A DNA stretch of 64,000 nt from Prevotellaceae bacterium (GCA_031262785.1 JAISHB010000064.1:1-64000), one strand, 5' to 3'; positions 15,888-25,529 are shown, numbered from the stretch's first letter. Numbers and translations: made by a program. The notes: a model not told the origin generated them from the sequence alone.

Positions 15888-17912
15888 TCCGAAGCGCGTG
15901 CCCGTCACGCGAAACTCGGTGCGCCGGTTGATGGCGTTGCACGGCTCCTGCTGCTCTGGTGGGAGCTTTTTTATGAAATCTTCGGTCAACACATCGCCTT
16001 CATGCAGGAAGGGCGCCGCCTGCAAGGTCTGCTTGGTGACGGTTTTGGGCACACTCTCGCCGTATCCCTTGGCCGTGAGGCGTGCCGGATCGATTCCCCC
16101 CTTAATCAGGTAGCGAACCACCGCTTCGGCACGCCGTTGCGAGAGCCGCTCGTTGTAGAGGGAGTCGCCCTTGTAGTCGCAATGGGCCGACAACTCCACG
16201 GTGATGTGGCTGTTGAGCCGGAGCAGTGCAATCAGCTCGTTCAAGGCGCTCGAGGAGGCCGCTGTAAGGTCGGCACGATTGAAGGCGTAGAAGATGTTCT
16301 CGATGAGCACCGGTCGGGTGATGGAGGTGAGGGGAAACGCCAGCCGGTAGAGGGTGTCGACCTCGAGCGTGTCGCTGATCACCTCCTCTTGATGATTGAG
16401 GTAGCCGCGGGCGGAGGCCGACAGGGCGTAGCGGTGACCGGCGCGGACGGCGTGGGTGAAGCTGCCGTCGCGTTTCACCCCGAGCTTGACGAAGGTGCCG
16501 TCGTCACCTGCCACCGTAACCGTGGCCTCGCCCAGTGCCTCCCCCTCTTTATCGAAGACGGTACCGACGATGAGCTGACGGGTCTGCGGCAGCTCGAAGC
16601 TGAAGAGATGATCCCAGCCGCGGGCATCGCCGCGGTTCGACGAGAAGAAGCCGCGGTGGGGAGCGCCCGGTTCAAAGGTCATACCGAAGTCATCCGCCTG
16701 CGAATTGACCGGAAAGCGCAGATTCTCCACCTTCCAATGTCCCGAACGAAGGCTGTCGGCCTGCGCCCGGAAAATGTCCAGTCCACCCAGTCCCAAGTGT
16801 CCGTCCGAGGAGAAGTAGAGCGTGCCGTCGGGCGCAAAAGTGGGGAATTGTTCGTTGCCGGCGGTGTTGATGTCTGCTCCAAGGTTGTCGACGTAGCCAA
16901 ATCCGGTGGGGGTAAAGTTGATTCGCCACAAGTCAAGCCCGCCGAAGCCGCCGGGCATATCGGAAGTGAAGTAGAGATACCTTCCGTCGGGGCTGACGGC
17001 CGGATGGGCGAACGACGAGAGGGTGTCGGCCGTGACGGCGCATCGTTGCGGAGCGCCCCACTGGGCGCCGCTTCGCTGCGACACATAGATTTCGGCAAAG
17101 GCCGGAGCGTTGGGCAGCACGCGACAACGGGTAAAGTACAGGGTCTTGCCGTCGGGGCTGAAGCTGCAGGCTCCCTCTTCCCATTCACTGTTTACCTCCG
17201 AGTCGATGGGCTGGGGTTTTTGCCACCGTCCTTTGTCGTCACGCTTACTCTGGAAGAGATCGGCCGACTTCATGCCAGTGATGCCGTTGAGTTCGGCGCC
17301 TTTGGCCTCGTTGCGCGTCGAGGTGAAGTAGAGGAGGTCGGCATCGGCGCCCGCATACATGGGCGAATAGTCGGCACGGCGCGATTGAAACACGGTGGCG
17401 CGGCGCACCTTGTAGCGGGTGGGGTGGTTCTTCCAAGCTTGCACCGTGCGGCAGGAGGCAAGGCCGTTGTCGGCCGCGGCATGCAGGGCGGCGGCAGCCG
17501 AAGCCTTGTCGGGCGTGGCGGGAGCCGGTTGCCGTTCGAGATAGGACAGGAACGTCTGATAGTGGGGAATGGCCGCGCCATACTCGCCGTTCTTGCGGAG
17601 CGTCTCGGCCAGCTGCAGGTAGAGCACGCTATCGGGATAGTGATAGCGGGCGGCATTCAGATAGGCGGCCTTGGCGCGCAGTGTGTAGTTGATGCGGCGG
17701 TAACATTCGCCCTGCATAAAGGCCAGACGGCCGCGGGTTGCCCGCTCTTTGGGAGGCGTCTTGGCGTAGGCCGACTTGTAGTGTCGGGCGGCATCGTAAT
17801 ACTCTCCGCGTGCCAGGCTCTGCTGGGCTTCGCGCAGGTGCTTGGCGCTACCACATGCGGCCAGCAGCAGTGCAGCCAGCAGCAACAGGCAGAGAGTGTG
17901 ATGCGGTTTCAT
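15882..17912 (-). CDS. porE: PorE-like T9SS outer-membrane lipoprotein (TPR, beta-propeller, CRD, OmpA)
   Basis: The 676-residue product has a lipoprotein signal (LLAAC, Cys20), then TPR-like helices (about 25-140), a PD40/WD40-type propeller with repeated FSPDGKTLYFT, VSPDGRYLYFTSD and FAPDGTLYFSSDG blades (about 175-440), a carboxypeptidase-regulatory-like domain (about 450-520), and an OmpA peptidoglycan-binding domain with HCDYKGDSLYNERLSQRRAE. This domain order and length match PorE, the periplasmic T9SS lipoprotein of Porphyromonas gingivalis, thought to tether the machine to peptidoglycan. The start overlaps the kdsA stop as ATGA. Assignment to PorE rather than another OmpA/PD40 lipoprotein rests on domain order only. 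Confidence 0.75.
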   Translation of the reverse strand: MKPHHTLCLLLLAALLLAACGSAKHLREAQQSLARGEYYDAARHYKSAYAKTPPKERATRGRLAFMQGECYRRINYTLRAKAAYLNAARYHYPDSVLYLQLAETLRKNGEYGAAIPHYQTFLSYLERQPAPATPDKASAAAALHAAADNGLASCRTVQAWKNHPTRYKVRRATVFQSRRADYSPMYAGADADLLYFTSTRNEAKGAELNGITGMKSADLFQSKRDDKGRWQKPQPIDSEVNSEWEEGACSFSPDGKTLYFTRCRVLPNAPAFAEIYVSQRSGAQWGAPQRCAVTADTLSSFAHPAVSPDGRYLYFTSDMPGGFGGLDLWRINFTPTGFGYVDNLGADINTAGNEQFPTFAPDGTLYFSSDGHLGLGGLDIFRAQADSLRSGHWKVENLRFPVNSQADDFGMTFEPGAPHRGFFSSNRGDARGWDHLFSFELPQTRQLIVGTVFDKEGEALGEATVTVAGDDGTFVKLGVKRDGSFTHAVRAGHRYALSASARGYLNHQEEVISDTLEVDTLYRLAFPLTSITRPVLIENIFYAFNRADLTAASSSALNELIALLRLNSHITVELSAHCDYKGDSLYNERLSQRRAEAVVRYLIKGGIDPARLTAKGYGESVPKTVTKQTLQAAPFLHEGDVLTEDFIKKLPPEQQEPCNAINRRTEFRVTGTRFGL

Positions 17913-18712
17913 GCGAGGATGGCTTGACGGATGTGCACCAATCGTTCGAGCAGTCCTTCGAGCCGGTCGAGTGCCAACATATTAGCCCCGTCGCTCTTGG
18001 CGCGGGCAGGATGGGGATGCGTTTCGAGGAAGAGACCGTCCACCCCGACCGCTACCCCGGCGCGGGCAATGGTTTCGATGAGTTGCGGCAGGCCTCCGCT
18101 CACGCCTGCGGCTTGGTTGGGCTGTTGCAACGAGTGGGTGCAGTCCAAAATCACCGGAAAGCCCAGCGCCTGCATCTGCGGAATCCCCCGGAAGTCGACA
18201 ATCAGGTCTTGATAGCCGAAGGTGGTGCCCCGTTCGGTGAGCAGCACGTGCGGATTGCCGGCCTCCACCACCTTTTGGGCGGCAAAGCGCATCGCCTCGG
18301 GCGAGAGAAACTGCCCTTTCTTGATGATTACCCTCTTGCCCGTGCGTGCGGCGGCCACCAGCAGGTCGGTCTGCCGGCAGAGGAAGGCGGGAATCTGCAA
18401 TACATCCACATACTCGGCAGCCCGGGCTGCCTCCTCGGCGGTGTGAATGTCGGTCACCACGGGAATACCGAAGGTCTGTCGCACCTTTTGGAGGATGCGC
18501 AGCGCCCGCTGGTCGCCAATGCCCGTGAACGAGTCGGAGCGCGAGCGGTTGGCCTTGCGGTACGACCCCTTGAAGGTGTAGGGAATCTGCAATCGTTGGG
18601 TGAGACCCACGATGTGCTCGGCAATGCGGAGCGTGGTCTCTTCGTCTTCGATGACGCAGGGGCCGGCGAAGAGAAAGAAGTTGGAAGGAGAGGCGGGGAT
18701 TGTTTGTTCCAT
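17909..18712 (-). CDS. kdsA: 3-deoxy-8-phosphooctulonate (KDO-8-P) synthase
   Basis: The 267-residue product has the family length and motifs: FAGPCVIE, FKGSYRKANRSR, VVTDIH, LQIPAFLCRQTDLL, NPHVLLTERGTTFGY, DCTHSLQQP and the C-terminal ETHPHP. It condenses phosphoenolpyruvate with arabinose 5-phosphate to make KDO-8-P, the precursor of the inner LPS core, in the cytoplasm. Cys in AGPC and His/Glu/Asp in the HPHP region are those of the metal-dependent site. It heads a two-gene unit with the PorE-like gene, linking LPS core synthesis with an envelope component. T9SS cargo is anchored on LPS in related species. Confidence 0.93.
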   Translation of the reverse strand: MEQTIPASPSNFFLFAGPCVIEDEETTLRIAEHIVGLTQRLQIPYTFKGSYRKANRSRSDSFTGIGDQRALRILQKVRQTFGIPVVTDIHTAEEAARAAEYVDVLQIPAFLCRQTDLLVAAARTGKRVIIKKGQFLSPEAMRFAAQKVVEAGNPHVLLTERGTTFGYQDLIVDFRGIPQMQALGFPVILDCTHSLQQPNQAAGVSGGLPQLIETIARAGVAVGVDGLFLETHPHPARAKSDGANMLALDRLEGLLERLVHIRQAILA

Positions 18713-18736
18713 AAGATAGCTGGGGGATTAGCGCCA

Positions 18737-18744
18737 CAAAGGTA
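18737..18744 (-). promoter_or_regulatory. TAnnTTTG promoter box of kdsA-porE
   Basis: TACCTTTG on the minus strand is 24 nt before the kdsA ATG at 18712, so kdsA-porE has its own promoter despite following another minus-strand operon closely. Confidence 0.65.
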
Positions 18745-18753
18745 GCATCTTTT

Positions 18754-19197
18754 TTACCGATACCGGCGCGACAGGTAGATATAACCTCCGCCGCACGCTA
18801 TCAACAGGAACGTTCCGCCAAGGACAACCGGCAGCAGGTGGAGCTGCATCCCCAGAAAGATAATACCGCACACCACATTGAGCACCCGCACCAAACGCAC
18901 GGCCAGGAAGAGTTGTGCCCGCACATTGTACTGGGTGATGCGTACCGGAAAGCGGAACGATTTGGCCGGCAGGTTGGCACTGGCGCCCAGTGCAAGCATC
19001 ACGGTGGTTTGAACGCCCACCTGTTTGAAGAAGGTGCCTATGGAACCTATCTCATCAGACTTTAGCAAGAGGGCGAGCACCCACGTGGCAATGAGCAGCA
19101 GCAGGGCCGCTCCTTCGAGCAAACGGTCAACCGGCGCAGCCGGCTGACGCAGACCGGCAAAGGCCTGGCCTACGGTGTAATGACCTAACTTAATCAT
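18754..19197 (-). CDS. small polytopic membrane protein of unknown function
   Basis: The start is ATG 19197 (MIKLGHYTVG), overlapping the stop of the Arc-like gene as ATGA. The 147-residue product has hydrophobic segments near 28-46, 62-74, 99-114 and 120-138, so three or four spans. I do not recognise the family; a loose resemblance to DUF1648-type proteins is not enough to name it. It is the last gene of the SPFH-hydrolase-Arc-membrane operon. Confidence 0.65.
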   Translation of the reverse strand: MIKLGHYTVGQAFAGLRQPAAPVDRLLEGAALLLLIATWVLALLLKSDEIGSIGTFFKQVGVQTTVMLALGASANLPAKSFRFPVRITQYNVRAQLFLAVRLVRVLNVVCGIIFLGMQLHLLPVVLGGTFLLIACGGGYIYLSRRYR

Positions 19198-19361
19198 GGC
19201 TTCTTTTTCGCCCGTCCACTCTTGTGCAAGGCTTCGTTCAGGATCCATTGGATTTGTCCGTTGGTGCTGCGAAACTCATCGGCAGCCCACTTCTCAATGG
19301 CCTCCATCGTATCCGGGTCGATGCGAAGGACAAAGCTTTTGGTTGAACGCTCGTTTTTCAA
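19194..19361 (-). CDS. Arc/ribbon-helix-helix-like DNA-binding protein (55 aa, TTG start)
   Basis: The frame opens at TTG 19361 and encodes a 55-residue product. TKSFVLRIDPDTMEAIEKWA is an RHH N-terminal strand plus helix A, and DEFRSTNGQIQWILNEAL gives helix B, with the turn N-G-Q conserved in Arc/MetJ-type proteins. There is no ATG before the strand and an in-frame stop lies just upstream, so TTG is the only sensible start. It sits 24 nt after the hydrolase stop and overlaps the next gene by ATGA. It should bind DNA as a dimer and might autoregulate the operon. Confidence 0.75.
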   Translation of the reverse strand: MKNERSTKSFVLRIDPDTMEAIEKWAADEFRSTNGQIQWILNEALHKSGRAKKKP

Positions 19362-19385
19362 GGCGAAGGGATGTTTAAAGGGTTA

Positions 19386-20738
19386 TTAATCGATGAGCCT
19401 GCCGGTGTGGATAAAAGTGGCGATATCCTCCATCAGGTAGGCGGGCAGAGGCGAGGGTTGCTGGTATTCCATGGGGGTAGACTGTCCGCTTCCCTCTCCA
19501 AACAAATGGTTGAGCTTGGGATACGACTTGAAGAAGACGTTGCCCTTGCGCATCAGTCCGTAGCGCCACATCCCGTAATCTTGCATGGTAACCTGATAGT
19601 CGCGCTCGCCCTGCAAGACAAGGATGGGAAGACTGAGGCCGGCCGCCGCAACCACCGGTTGGTAGCGGTTGGCCAGCAAGAAGTAGGAGGCGGGCAGTCC
19701 CAACGGCAGGCCAATCGTGTCGCAAAAGGCGGGCGTACCCAGCCTCTTGACATTGGCGGCCTGTTGCTTCACCTTCTCCACCGATTGCCTACTTTGAGCC
19801 GTCGAGGCGTCGGTCAGCGAGGCCAAGTAGCTCACCTGCTCCACCAGAGCGTCTTCCAGCGGACGCGCCAGCGCCGCCAGCAGGATGATGCCCGCCAACC
19901 CTTCGGCACGGCCGGCAATGCGCGGAGCCAGCGTAGCCCCCAAGCTGTGTCCGACCAGATAGATGCTGTCGGGACACAGTTCGGGCTGTGCTTTGGCCCA
20001 GGCCACGATGGCCACCGCGTCGTCCACCGCCTCGGTGTCGTAGTTGGCTTGGCCTCCTTGGGGAACGTAGCCGGCACCATAGACCTTGGTGCGTTTGTCG
20101 TAGCGGATGGAGGCAATGCCACGGGCGGCCAGCCCCCAAGCAAGGTCGCGGAAGGGTTTGTTCGGGCCGATGGTCTCGTCGCGATCGTTGGGGCCGGAGC
20201 CGTGCACTAATATGACGGCCGGGAATCGTCGGTTCCCCACCGGCGTGGTGAGTGTGCCGGGCAGTTGAAAGCCGTCGGCACCCACCACGATGTCCCGCTG
20301 GCGGGTGGTGCGCTCGTCGCGCACCACGGGTTGGGCGGTGGTGGCGGCCGGAACCGGCACTAACCGGAAGGTGCTGAGGCTGCCGTCGGCATCAAAGGCG
20401 GTGAGCAGCCGAAAACTATAGCGTTCAAACTGCAGGTCACTATAATAAAAGGTGAGTTGCTGGGCACTCTCCCGCTGCCACGGGCTGTGCGACTGCAGTT
20501 TGCCCACCTGACGCTCGGTTTGTCGGAGCGCCTCCTTGAAGAGCAGGGGAGATGCTTTGGCTTGATGCTCCTTGCCCAGCATGGCGTAGAGGCTGTCGCC
20601 CCGGCCGGCGGCAAAGTATTGGTAGGCACGCTCGGCAGCGACCAAACAGGAGTCTTCCCGTTGGGCAAACAGTGCCGTCACGTATCCCGTCAGCAGGGCG
20701 CAGAGCAGCAAGAGGCGGTAGATGAAATGGGGATGCAT
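19386..20738 (-). CDS. secreted alpha/beta hydrolase (DUF3887-type N-terminus)
   Basis: The 450-residue protein has a signal peptide (to about residue 25, ...ALFAQ). A ~110-residue NTF2-like N-terminal domain resembling DUF3887 follows, then an alpha/beta hydrolase domain with the oxyanion VHGSGPNDRDET, nucleophile elbow GHSLGA, acid in LQGERDYQV and catalytic His in LNHLF. It is expected in the periplasm or at the outer membrane as an esterase/dienelactone-hydrolase-like enzyme. It starts 14 nt after the SPFH gene and is followed by the Arc-like gene. Confidence 0.85.
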   Translation of the reverse strand: MHPHFIYRLLLLCALLTGYVTALFAQREDSCLVAAERAYQYFAAGRGDSLYAMLGKEHQAKASPLLFKEALRQTERQVGKLQSHSPWQRESAQQLTFYYSDLQFERYSFRLLTAFDADGSLSTFRLVPVPAATTAQPVVRDERTTRQRDIVVGADGFQLPGTLTTPVGNRRFPAVILVHGSGPNDRDETIGPNKPFRDLAWGLAARGIASIRYDKRTKVYGAGYVPQGGQANYDTEAVDDAVAIVAWAKAQPELCPDSIYLVGHSLGATLAPRIAGRAEGLAGIILLAALARPLEDALVEQVSYLASLTDASTAQSRQSVEKVKQQAANVKRLGTPAFCDTIGLPLGLPASYFLLANRYQPVVAAAGLSLPILVLQGERDYQVTMQDYGMWRYGLMRKGNVFFKSYPKLNHLFGEGSGQSTPMEYQQPSPLPAYLMEDIATFIHTGRLID

Positions 20739-20752
20739 GTAACCGGAGGGAA

Positions 20753-21724
20753 TTAATGATGAAGCGTTCCGGTGTTGACCACAGGCTGGGCGGCCTCGTC
20801 GGCGCAGAGCACCACCAAGAGGTTGCTCACCATGGCGGCCTTCTTCTCTTCGTCGAGTTCCACAATCTGCTCTTCGCCGAGCTTTTGCAGTGCCATCTTC
20901 ACCATCGAGACGGCGCCCTCCACAATCTTTTCGCGTGCCGAAATGATGGCCGAAGCCTGCTGGCGACGCAGCATCACGGCGGCAATCTCGGGCGCATAGG
21001 CTAAGTAGTTGAGTCGCGCCTCCACAATCTCGATGCCGGCCATCTCGAGTCGTTCGTTGAGCTTCTGTTCGAGTTGCTGGTTGATTTCGTCGCCGCCCGA
21101 ACGCAGGGTGATGGCCTGATGATTCGTCTCATCCTCGTCGTAGGCATACTCGCCGGCCACCTGCCGCAGGGCGGCATCGCTCTGTATCTTCACGAAGTTC
21201 TCGAAGGCGCTCATCCTACTGGCCACGGTTTGTCCGATGGCCACCTCGTTGTTCTTGCCGCCGCCCACCGAAGCCATGGTTTGAGCGTCAATCTCGAACA
21301 TCGCCTTGTAGGTGTCTTTGAGTTTCCACACCAGCACGAGGCCAATCATGATGGGATTGCCGATTTGGTCGTTCACCTTGATGGGTTCCACATCGAGGTT
21401 GCGTGCGCGCAGCGACAGTTTCTTCTTGGTCAGGAACGGATTGAACCAGAAAAAGCCCGTTCCCTTGAACGTGCCCTTGTATTTTCCGAAAAACACCATG
21501 GCGCGCGCCTCGTTCGGCTCTTGTTGCATGTAGCCGGCGCAGAGGGTCAGCCACACGGGCACCAGTAGCGACGAGATCACGATGCCGGTCACGCACACCG
21601 GATAGGCCACACTCGAGAAGTAGTAGCCGCAAGCAATCACGGCCGTGAACACCAGCAGGTGCAGGAACAGCATCGTAAAGCCGTTCATCTTGAAGCCTGC
21701 AAAATCCTTTTCTTTTGTTTCCAT
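20753..21724 (-). CDS. SPFH/Band 7/PHB domain membrane protein
   Basis: The start is METKEKDFAGF at 21724, since the promoter box lies at 21766-21773 and the longer frame has no family similarity. The 323-residue product has two hydrophobic segments within residues 15-60 and then a Band 7 domain (NPFLTKKKLSLRARNLDVEPIKVNDQIGNPI, given here only as its span 90-120) with the SPFH-typical EIVEARLNYLAYAPEIA and a coiled C-terminal region (RRQQASAIISAREKIVEGA). It probably forms a membrane-associated oligomeric scaffold. It heads a four-gene operon. Confidence 0.85.
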   Translation of the reverse strand: METKEKDFAGFKMNGFTMLFLHLLVFTAVIACGYYFSSVAYPVCVTGIVISSLLVPVWLTLCAGYMQQEPNEARAMVFFGKYKGTFKGTGFFWFNPFLTKKKLSLRARNLDVEPIKVNDQIGNPIMIGLVLVWKLKDTYKAMFEIDAQTMASVGGGKNNEVAIGQTVASRMSAFENFVKIQSDAALRQVAGEYAYDEDETNHQAITLRSGGDEINQQLEQKLNERLEMAGIEIVEARLNYLAYAPEIAAVMLRRQQASAIISAREKIVEGAVSMVKMALQKLGEEQIVELDEEKKAAMVSNLLVVLCADEAAQPVVNTGTLHH

Positions 21725-21765
21725 ACTTTCAATTTTTGGGTTAGTTTGATATTGTTTTGATATCA

Positions 21766-21773
21766 CAAAGGTA
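21766..21773 (-). promoter_or_regulatory. TAnnTTTG promoter box of the SPFH operon
   Basis: TACCTTTG on the minus strand lies 41 nt before ATG 21724. Confidence 0.65.
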
Positions 21774-21832
21774 TTGCTTCTTTTAATACGTCCGACAAAA
21801 CGGGAACAACTTTTAGGTTCTATTAACAAAAA

Positions 21833-21927
21833 CGGGGTTGTCACGACCTTGCGGCAAGGAAGGTGCGTCAGAAACGCCTCCGAATCCCGACGGGATTGAA
21901 TCTTCGTAGAGGATGTATCCAACCCCG
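21833..21927. other. multi-hairpin structured element closed by an 8-bp stem
   Basis: CGGGGTTG (21833-21840) pairs with CAACCCCG (21920-21927) and encloses three small hairpins: CCTTG/CAAGG (21847-21859), GCGT/ACGC (21865-21877) and AATCCC/GGGATT (21883-21897, loop GAC). It is non-coding and lies upstream of the SPFH promoter on the minus strand. It could be a small RNA, a leader, or a copy of a dispersed palindromic element; no known RNA family is recognised. Confidence 0.4.
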
Positions 21928-21940
21928 TGAAGTAACTAAA

Positions 21941-22070
21941 TTCCCCTCCTCCCGCGGAGGAGGGGTGCCCGCAGGGCGGGGTGGTAGGTTTATATATTAT
22001 AGGAATGAATAGCTATTTGATCCGACCACCCCGTCGCTTCGCGCCACCCCTCCTGCCGGCAGGAGGGGAA
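21941..22070. repeat. REP-like palindromic element pair in inverted orientation
   Basis: The 45-nt GC-rich unit at 21941-21985 (CCCTCCTCCCGCGGAGGAGG core, then GCGGGGTGGT) recurs inverted at 22025-22070 with compensated arms. Each unit contains its own palindrome (CCTCC/GGAGG), and the two can pair with each other around a ~39-nt AT-rich loop. Such elements are common between Bacteroidetes genes and are usually treated as REP-like; the transposase partner is not in this window. Confidence 0.65.
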
Positions 22071-22110
22071 CCAGTTACTTTTGATACATCCTCCCGAACC
22101 GGTGTAAATA

Positions 22111-22426
22111 CAAGCTTGCCCAACCCGGGCAAGTCCAATACCGTGCTGCGGCAAGCTTGCCCAAGCTGGGCAAGTCACATACAACGCTGCGACAAGCTTG
22201 CCCAAGCTGGGCAAGTCCATCCTGACCCTCCGGACAAGCTTGCCCAAGCTGGGCAAGTCCATCCTGACCCTCAGACAAGCTTGCCCTGCCCGGGGCAAGT
22301 CCAAACTGACCCTCAGACAAGCTTGCCCTGCCCGAGGCAAGTCCAAACTGACCCTCGGACAAGCTTGCCCTGCCCGGGGCAAGTCCAAACTGACCCTCAG
22401 ACAAACTTGCCCTGCCCGGGGCAGCC
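22111..22426. repeat. array B: eight 41-42-nt palindromic tandem repeats
   Basis: Units begin at 22111, 22152, 22193, 22235, 22276, 22318, 22360 and 22402 (spacings 41, 41, 42, 41, 42, 42, 42). Every full unit holds CTTGCCC...GGGCAAG; the loop changes between units (AAGCT in units 2-4, TGCCCG or TGCCCGA in later ones) while the stem is kept. The spacer drifts from AATACCGTGCTGCG to AAACTGACCCTCAGA. The array lies about 120 nt upstream of the atpD promoter. Along with the REP pair it fills the 21725-22610 gap. Confidence 0.9.
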
Positions 22427-22546
22427 CTGTTTCGGGGATGATTCCGGAGCACTTCCGACCCAACACAGGCCGTCCGACATGTTAATAAACACAAAAATGA
22501 GGAGATTTTGCCCCAACGTGCAATCTTTTTTTCATTCTCTTTGTTC

Positions 22547-22554
22547 TACTTTTG
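22547..22554 (+). promoter_or_regulatory. TAnnTTTG promoter box of the ATP synthase operon
   Basis: TACTTTTG lies 57 nt before the atpD ATG at 22611. Confidence 0.7.
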
Positions 22555-22586
22555 CCCTGCCGATTGCAGGCGCACGTATCGATTAA

Positions 22587-24137
<1,551 letters not shown>

Positions 24138-24140
24138 AGG

Positions 24141-24446
24141 ATGGAATCAACCATGCAACCAACGATCATGCAACTGCAAATTGTATCTCCCGAAAAGGAA
24201 CTGTTTAGCGGAGAGGTGGAAAGCATCACCCTGCCCGGCACGGCAGGGGAGTTTTCCCTGCTGCCCAATCATGCACCTATTGTCTCCTCCTTGAAAGCGG
24301 GGCAGTTGTTCTACCTTCCCAAGGGAGGGAGCGATGTACAAACCGTGGCCATCAGCGGCGGCTTTGTAGAACAGCATAACAACAAGGTGTCGGCCTGTGT
24401 GGAGCTGGCCGATGCAATCAAGATTACCGATGAAAAGAAAGCATAA
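24141..24446 (+). CDS. atpC: F-type ATP synthase subunit epsilon (short form)
   Basis: The product (101 residues from ATG 24141, or 97 from ATG 24153) is only the N-terminal beta-sandwich domain: LQIVSPEKELFSGEVESI, LPGTAGEFSLLPNHAPIVS and ISGGFVEQHNNKVS. The C-terminal helical hairpin that inhibits ATP hydrolysis in other bacteria is absent, as is usual in Bacteroidetes. It lies 3 nt after atpD and overlaps atpB by 17 nt. Confidence 0.93.
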   Translation: MESTMQPTIMQLQIVSPEKELFSGEVESITLPGTAGEFSLLPNHAPIVSSLKAGQLFYLPKGGSDVQTVAISGGFVEQHNNKVSACVELADAIKITDEKKA

Positions 24447-25521
24447 CATCGTGCTGTTGCTGCTGCTCGTCGTGCTTGGCACCACGGGTAGAGCCTATGC
24501 AGCCCAAACAGCAGAAACCCGCAAGCCGGTGGATGTGAAGGAGATTATCTTCGGACACATCGGCGATGCCTACGAGTGGCACATCACCACGTGGGGACAC
24601 ACCGCCGTGACCATTCCCTTGCCGGTGATCGTGTATAGCCGCCAGAGCGGTTGGCACGTGTTCCTCTCCTCGCGCCTCAAGGAGCACGGGGGGAGTTACG
24701 AGGGGCTTTCCATTGCCCCGTCGGGCAGCCGCTACGAGGGTAAACTGGTGGAACACGATGCCGCCGGAGGCGAGGTGCGTCCGTGGGACATCTCCATCAC
24801 CAAGGTGACCCTTTCGTTGCTACTCAACAGCCTGCTGCTACTGGCCATTATTCTCTATGTGGCGCGCTGGTATCGGCGTCACCCGCAGGGGAGTGCCTCC
24901 CCGGGAGGCTTCGTCGGCTTCATGGAGATGTTTATCATGATGATCCAAGAGGATGTTATCCGCTCGTCGGTGGGGGTCAACTATCGCAAGTTCTCGCCCT
25001 ACCTGCTCACCGTCTTCTTCTTTATCTTCCTCAACAACCTGATGGGGCTGATACCTATCTTCCCGGGCGGTGCCAATGTCACGGGCAACATTGCCGTTAC
25101 GTTGGTGTTAGCGCTCTTTACCTTTGTGGCGGTCAACCTCTTTGGTACCAAGCACTACTGGAAGGACATCTTCTGGCCTGACGTGCCTTGGTGGCTGAAG
25201 GTGCCGGTGCCGATTATGCCTTTCATCGAGTTTTTCGGGGTATTCACCAAGCCCTTTGCCCTGATGATCCGTTTGTTTGCCAATATGCTCTCCGGACACA
25301 TGTCTATCTTGGTGTTGACCTGCCTCATCTTCCTGACGGCCGGCATGGGTGCGGCGTTGTTTGGCACCATGACCTTTGTGTCGGTGCTGTTTAGTATCTT
25401 TCTGAACCTGTTGGAGGTGTTGATTGCCTTCATTCAGGCGTATGTCTTCACCATGCTCTCGGCTGTGTTCATCGGCTTGGCGCAAGAGACGGAACCCGTA
25501 AAAGAAACAAGTAGAAATTAA
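24430..25521 (+). CDS. atpB: F-type ATP synthase subunit a
   Basis: The start is ATG 24430 (MKRKHNIVLLLL), overlapping atpC by 17 nt. The 363-residue product has a cleavable-looking signal sequence ending GRAYA, a ~100-residue periplasmic N-terminal region typical of Bacteroidetes subunit a, then five to six membrane helices. The essential stator arginine is in FALMIRLFANMLSGH, and the last helices carry FIQAYVFTMLSAVFIGLA. It forms the proton half-channels against the c-ring. No atpI-like gene lies between atpC and atpB. Confidence 0.95.
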   Translation: MKRKHNIVLLLLLVVLGTTGRAYAAQTAETRKPVDVKEIIFGHIGDAYEWHITTWGHTAVTIPLPVIVYSRQSGWHVFLSSRLKEHGGSYEGLSIAPSGSRYEGKLVEHDAAGGEVRPWDISITKVTLSLLLNSLLLLAIILYVARWYRRHPQGSASPGGFVGFMEMFIMMIQEDVIRSSVGVNYRKFSPYLLTVFFFIFLNNLMGLIPIFPGGANVTGNIAVTLVLALFTFVAVNLFGTKHYWKDIFWPDVPWWLKVPVPIMPFIEFFGVFTKPFALMIRLFANMLSGHMSILVLTCLIFLTAGMGAALFGTMTFVSVLFSIFLNLLEVLIAFIQAYVFTMLSAVFIGLAQETEPVKETSRN

Positions 25522-25529
25522 TCATTTAA

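Noticed and set aside
16002-17927. 641-residue plus-strand frame opposite porE, and similar long antisense frames opposite atpD (22935-24122) and the acyl-CoA ligase (14214-15875)
   Set aside because: These are shadow frames of GC-rich genes with clear domain content on the coding strand. They lack family patterns and promoters.
22111-22426. Array B (and the other arrays) as CRISPR
   Set aside because: There is no constant repeat with unique spacers; whole 42-nt units are repeated and drift together, and no cas genes are present.
22075-22586. Open frames on both strands across array B with 14-residue repeats
   Set aside because: A 42-nt period keeps any stop-free frame open and makes its product periodic. 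Units spaced 41 nt break the frame within the array, and there is no start context or family likeness.
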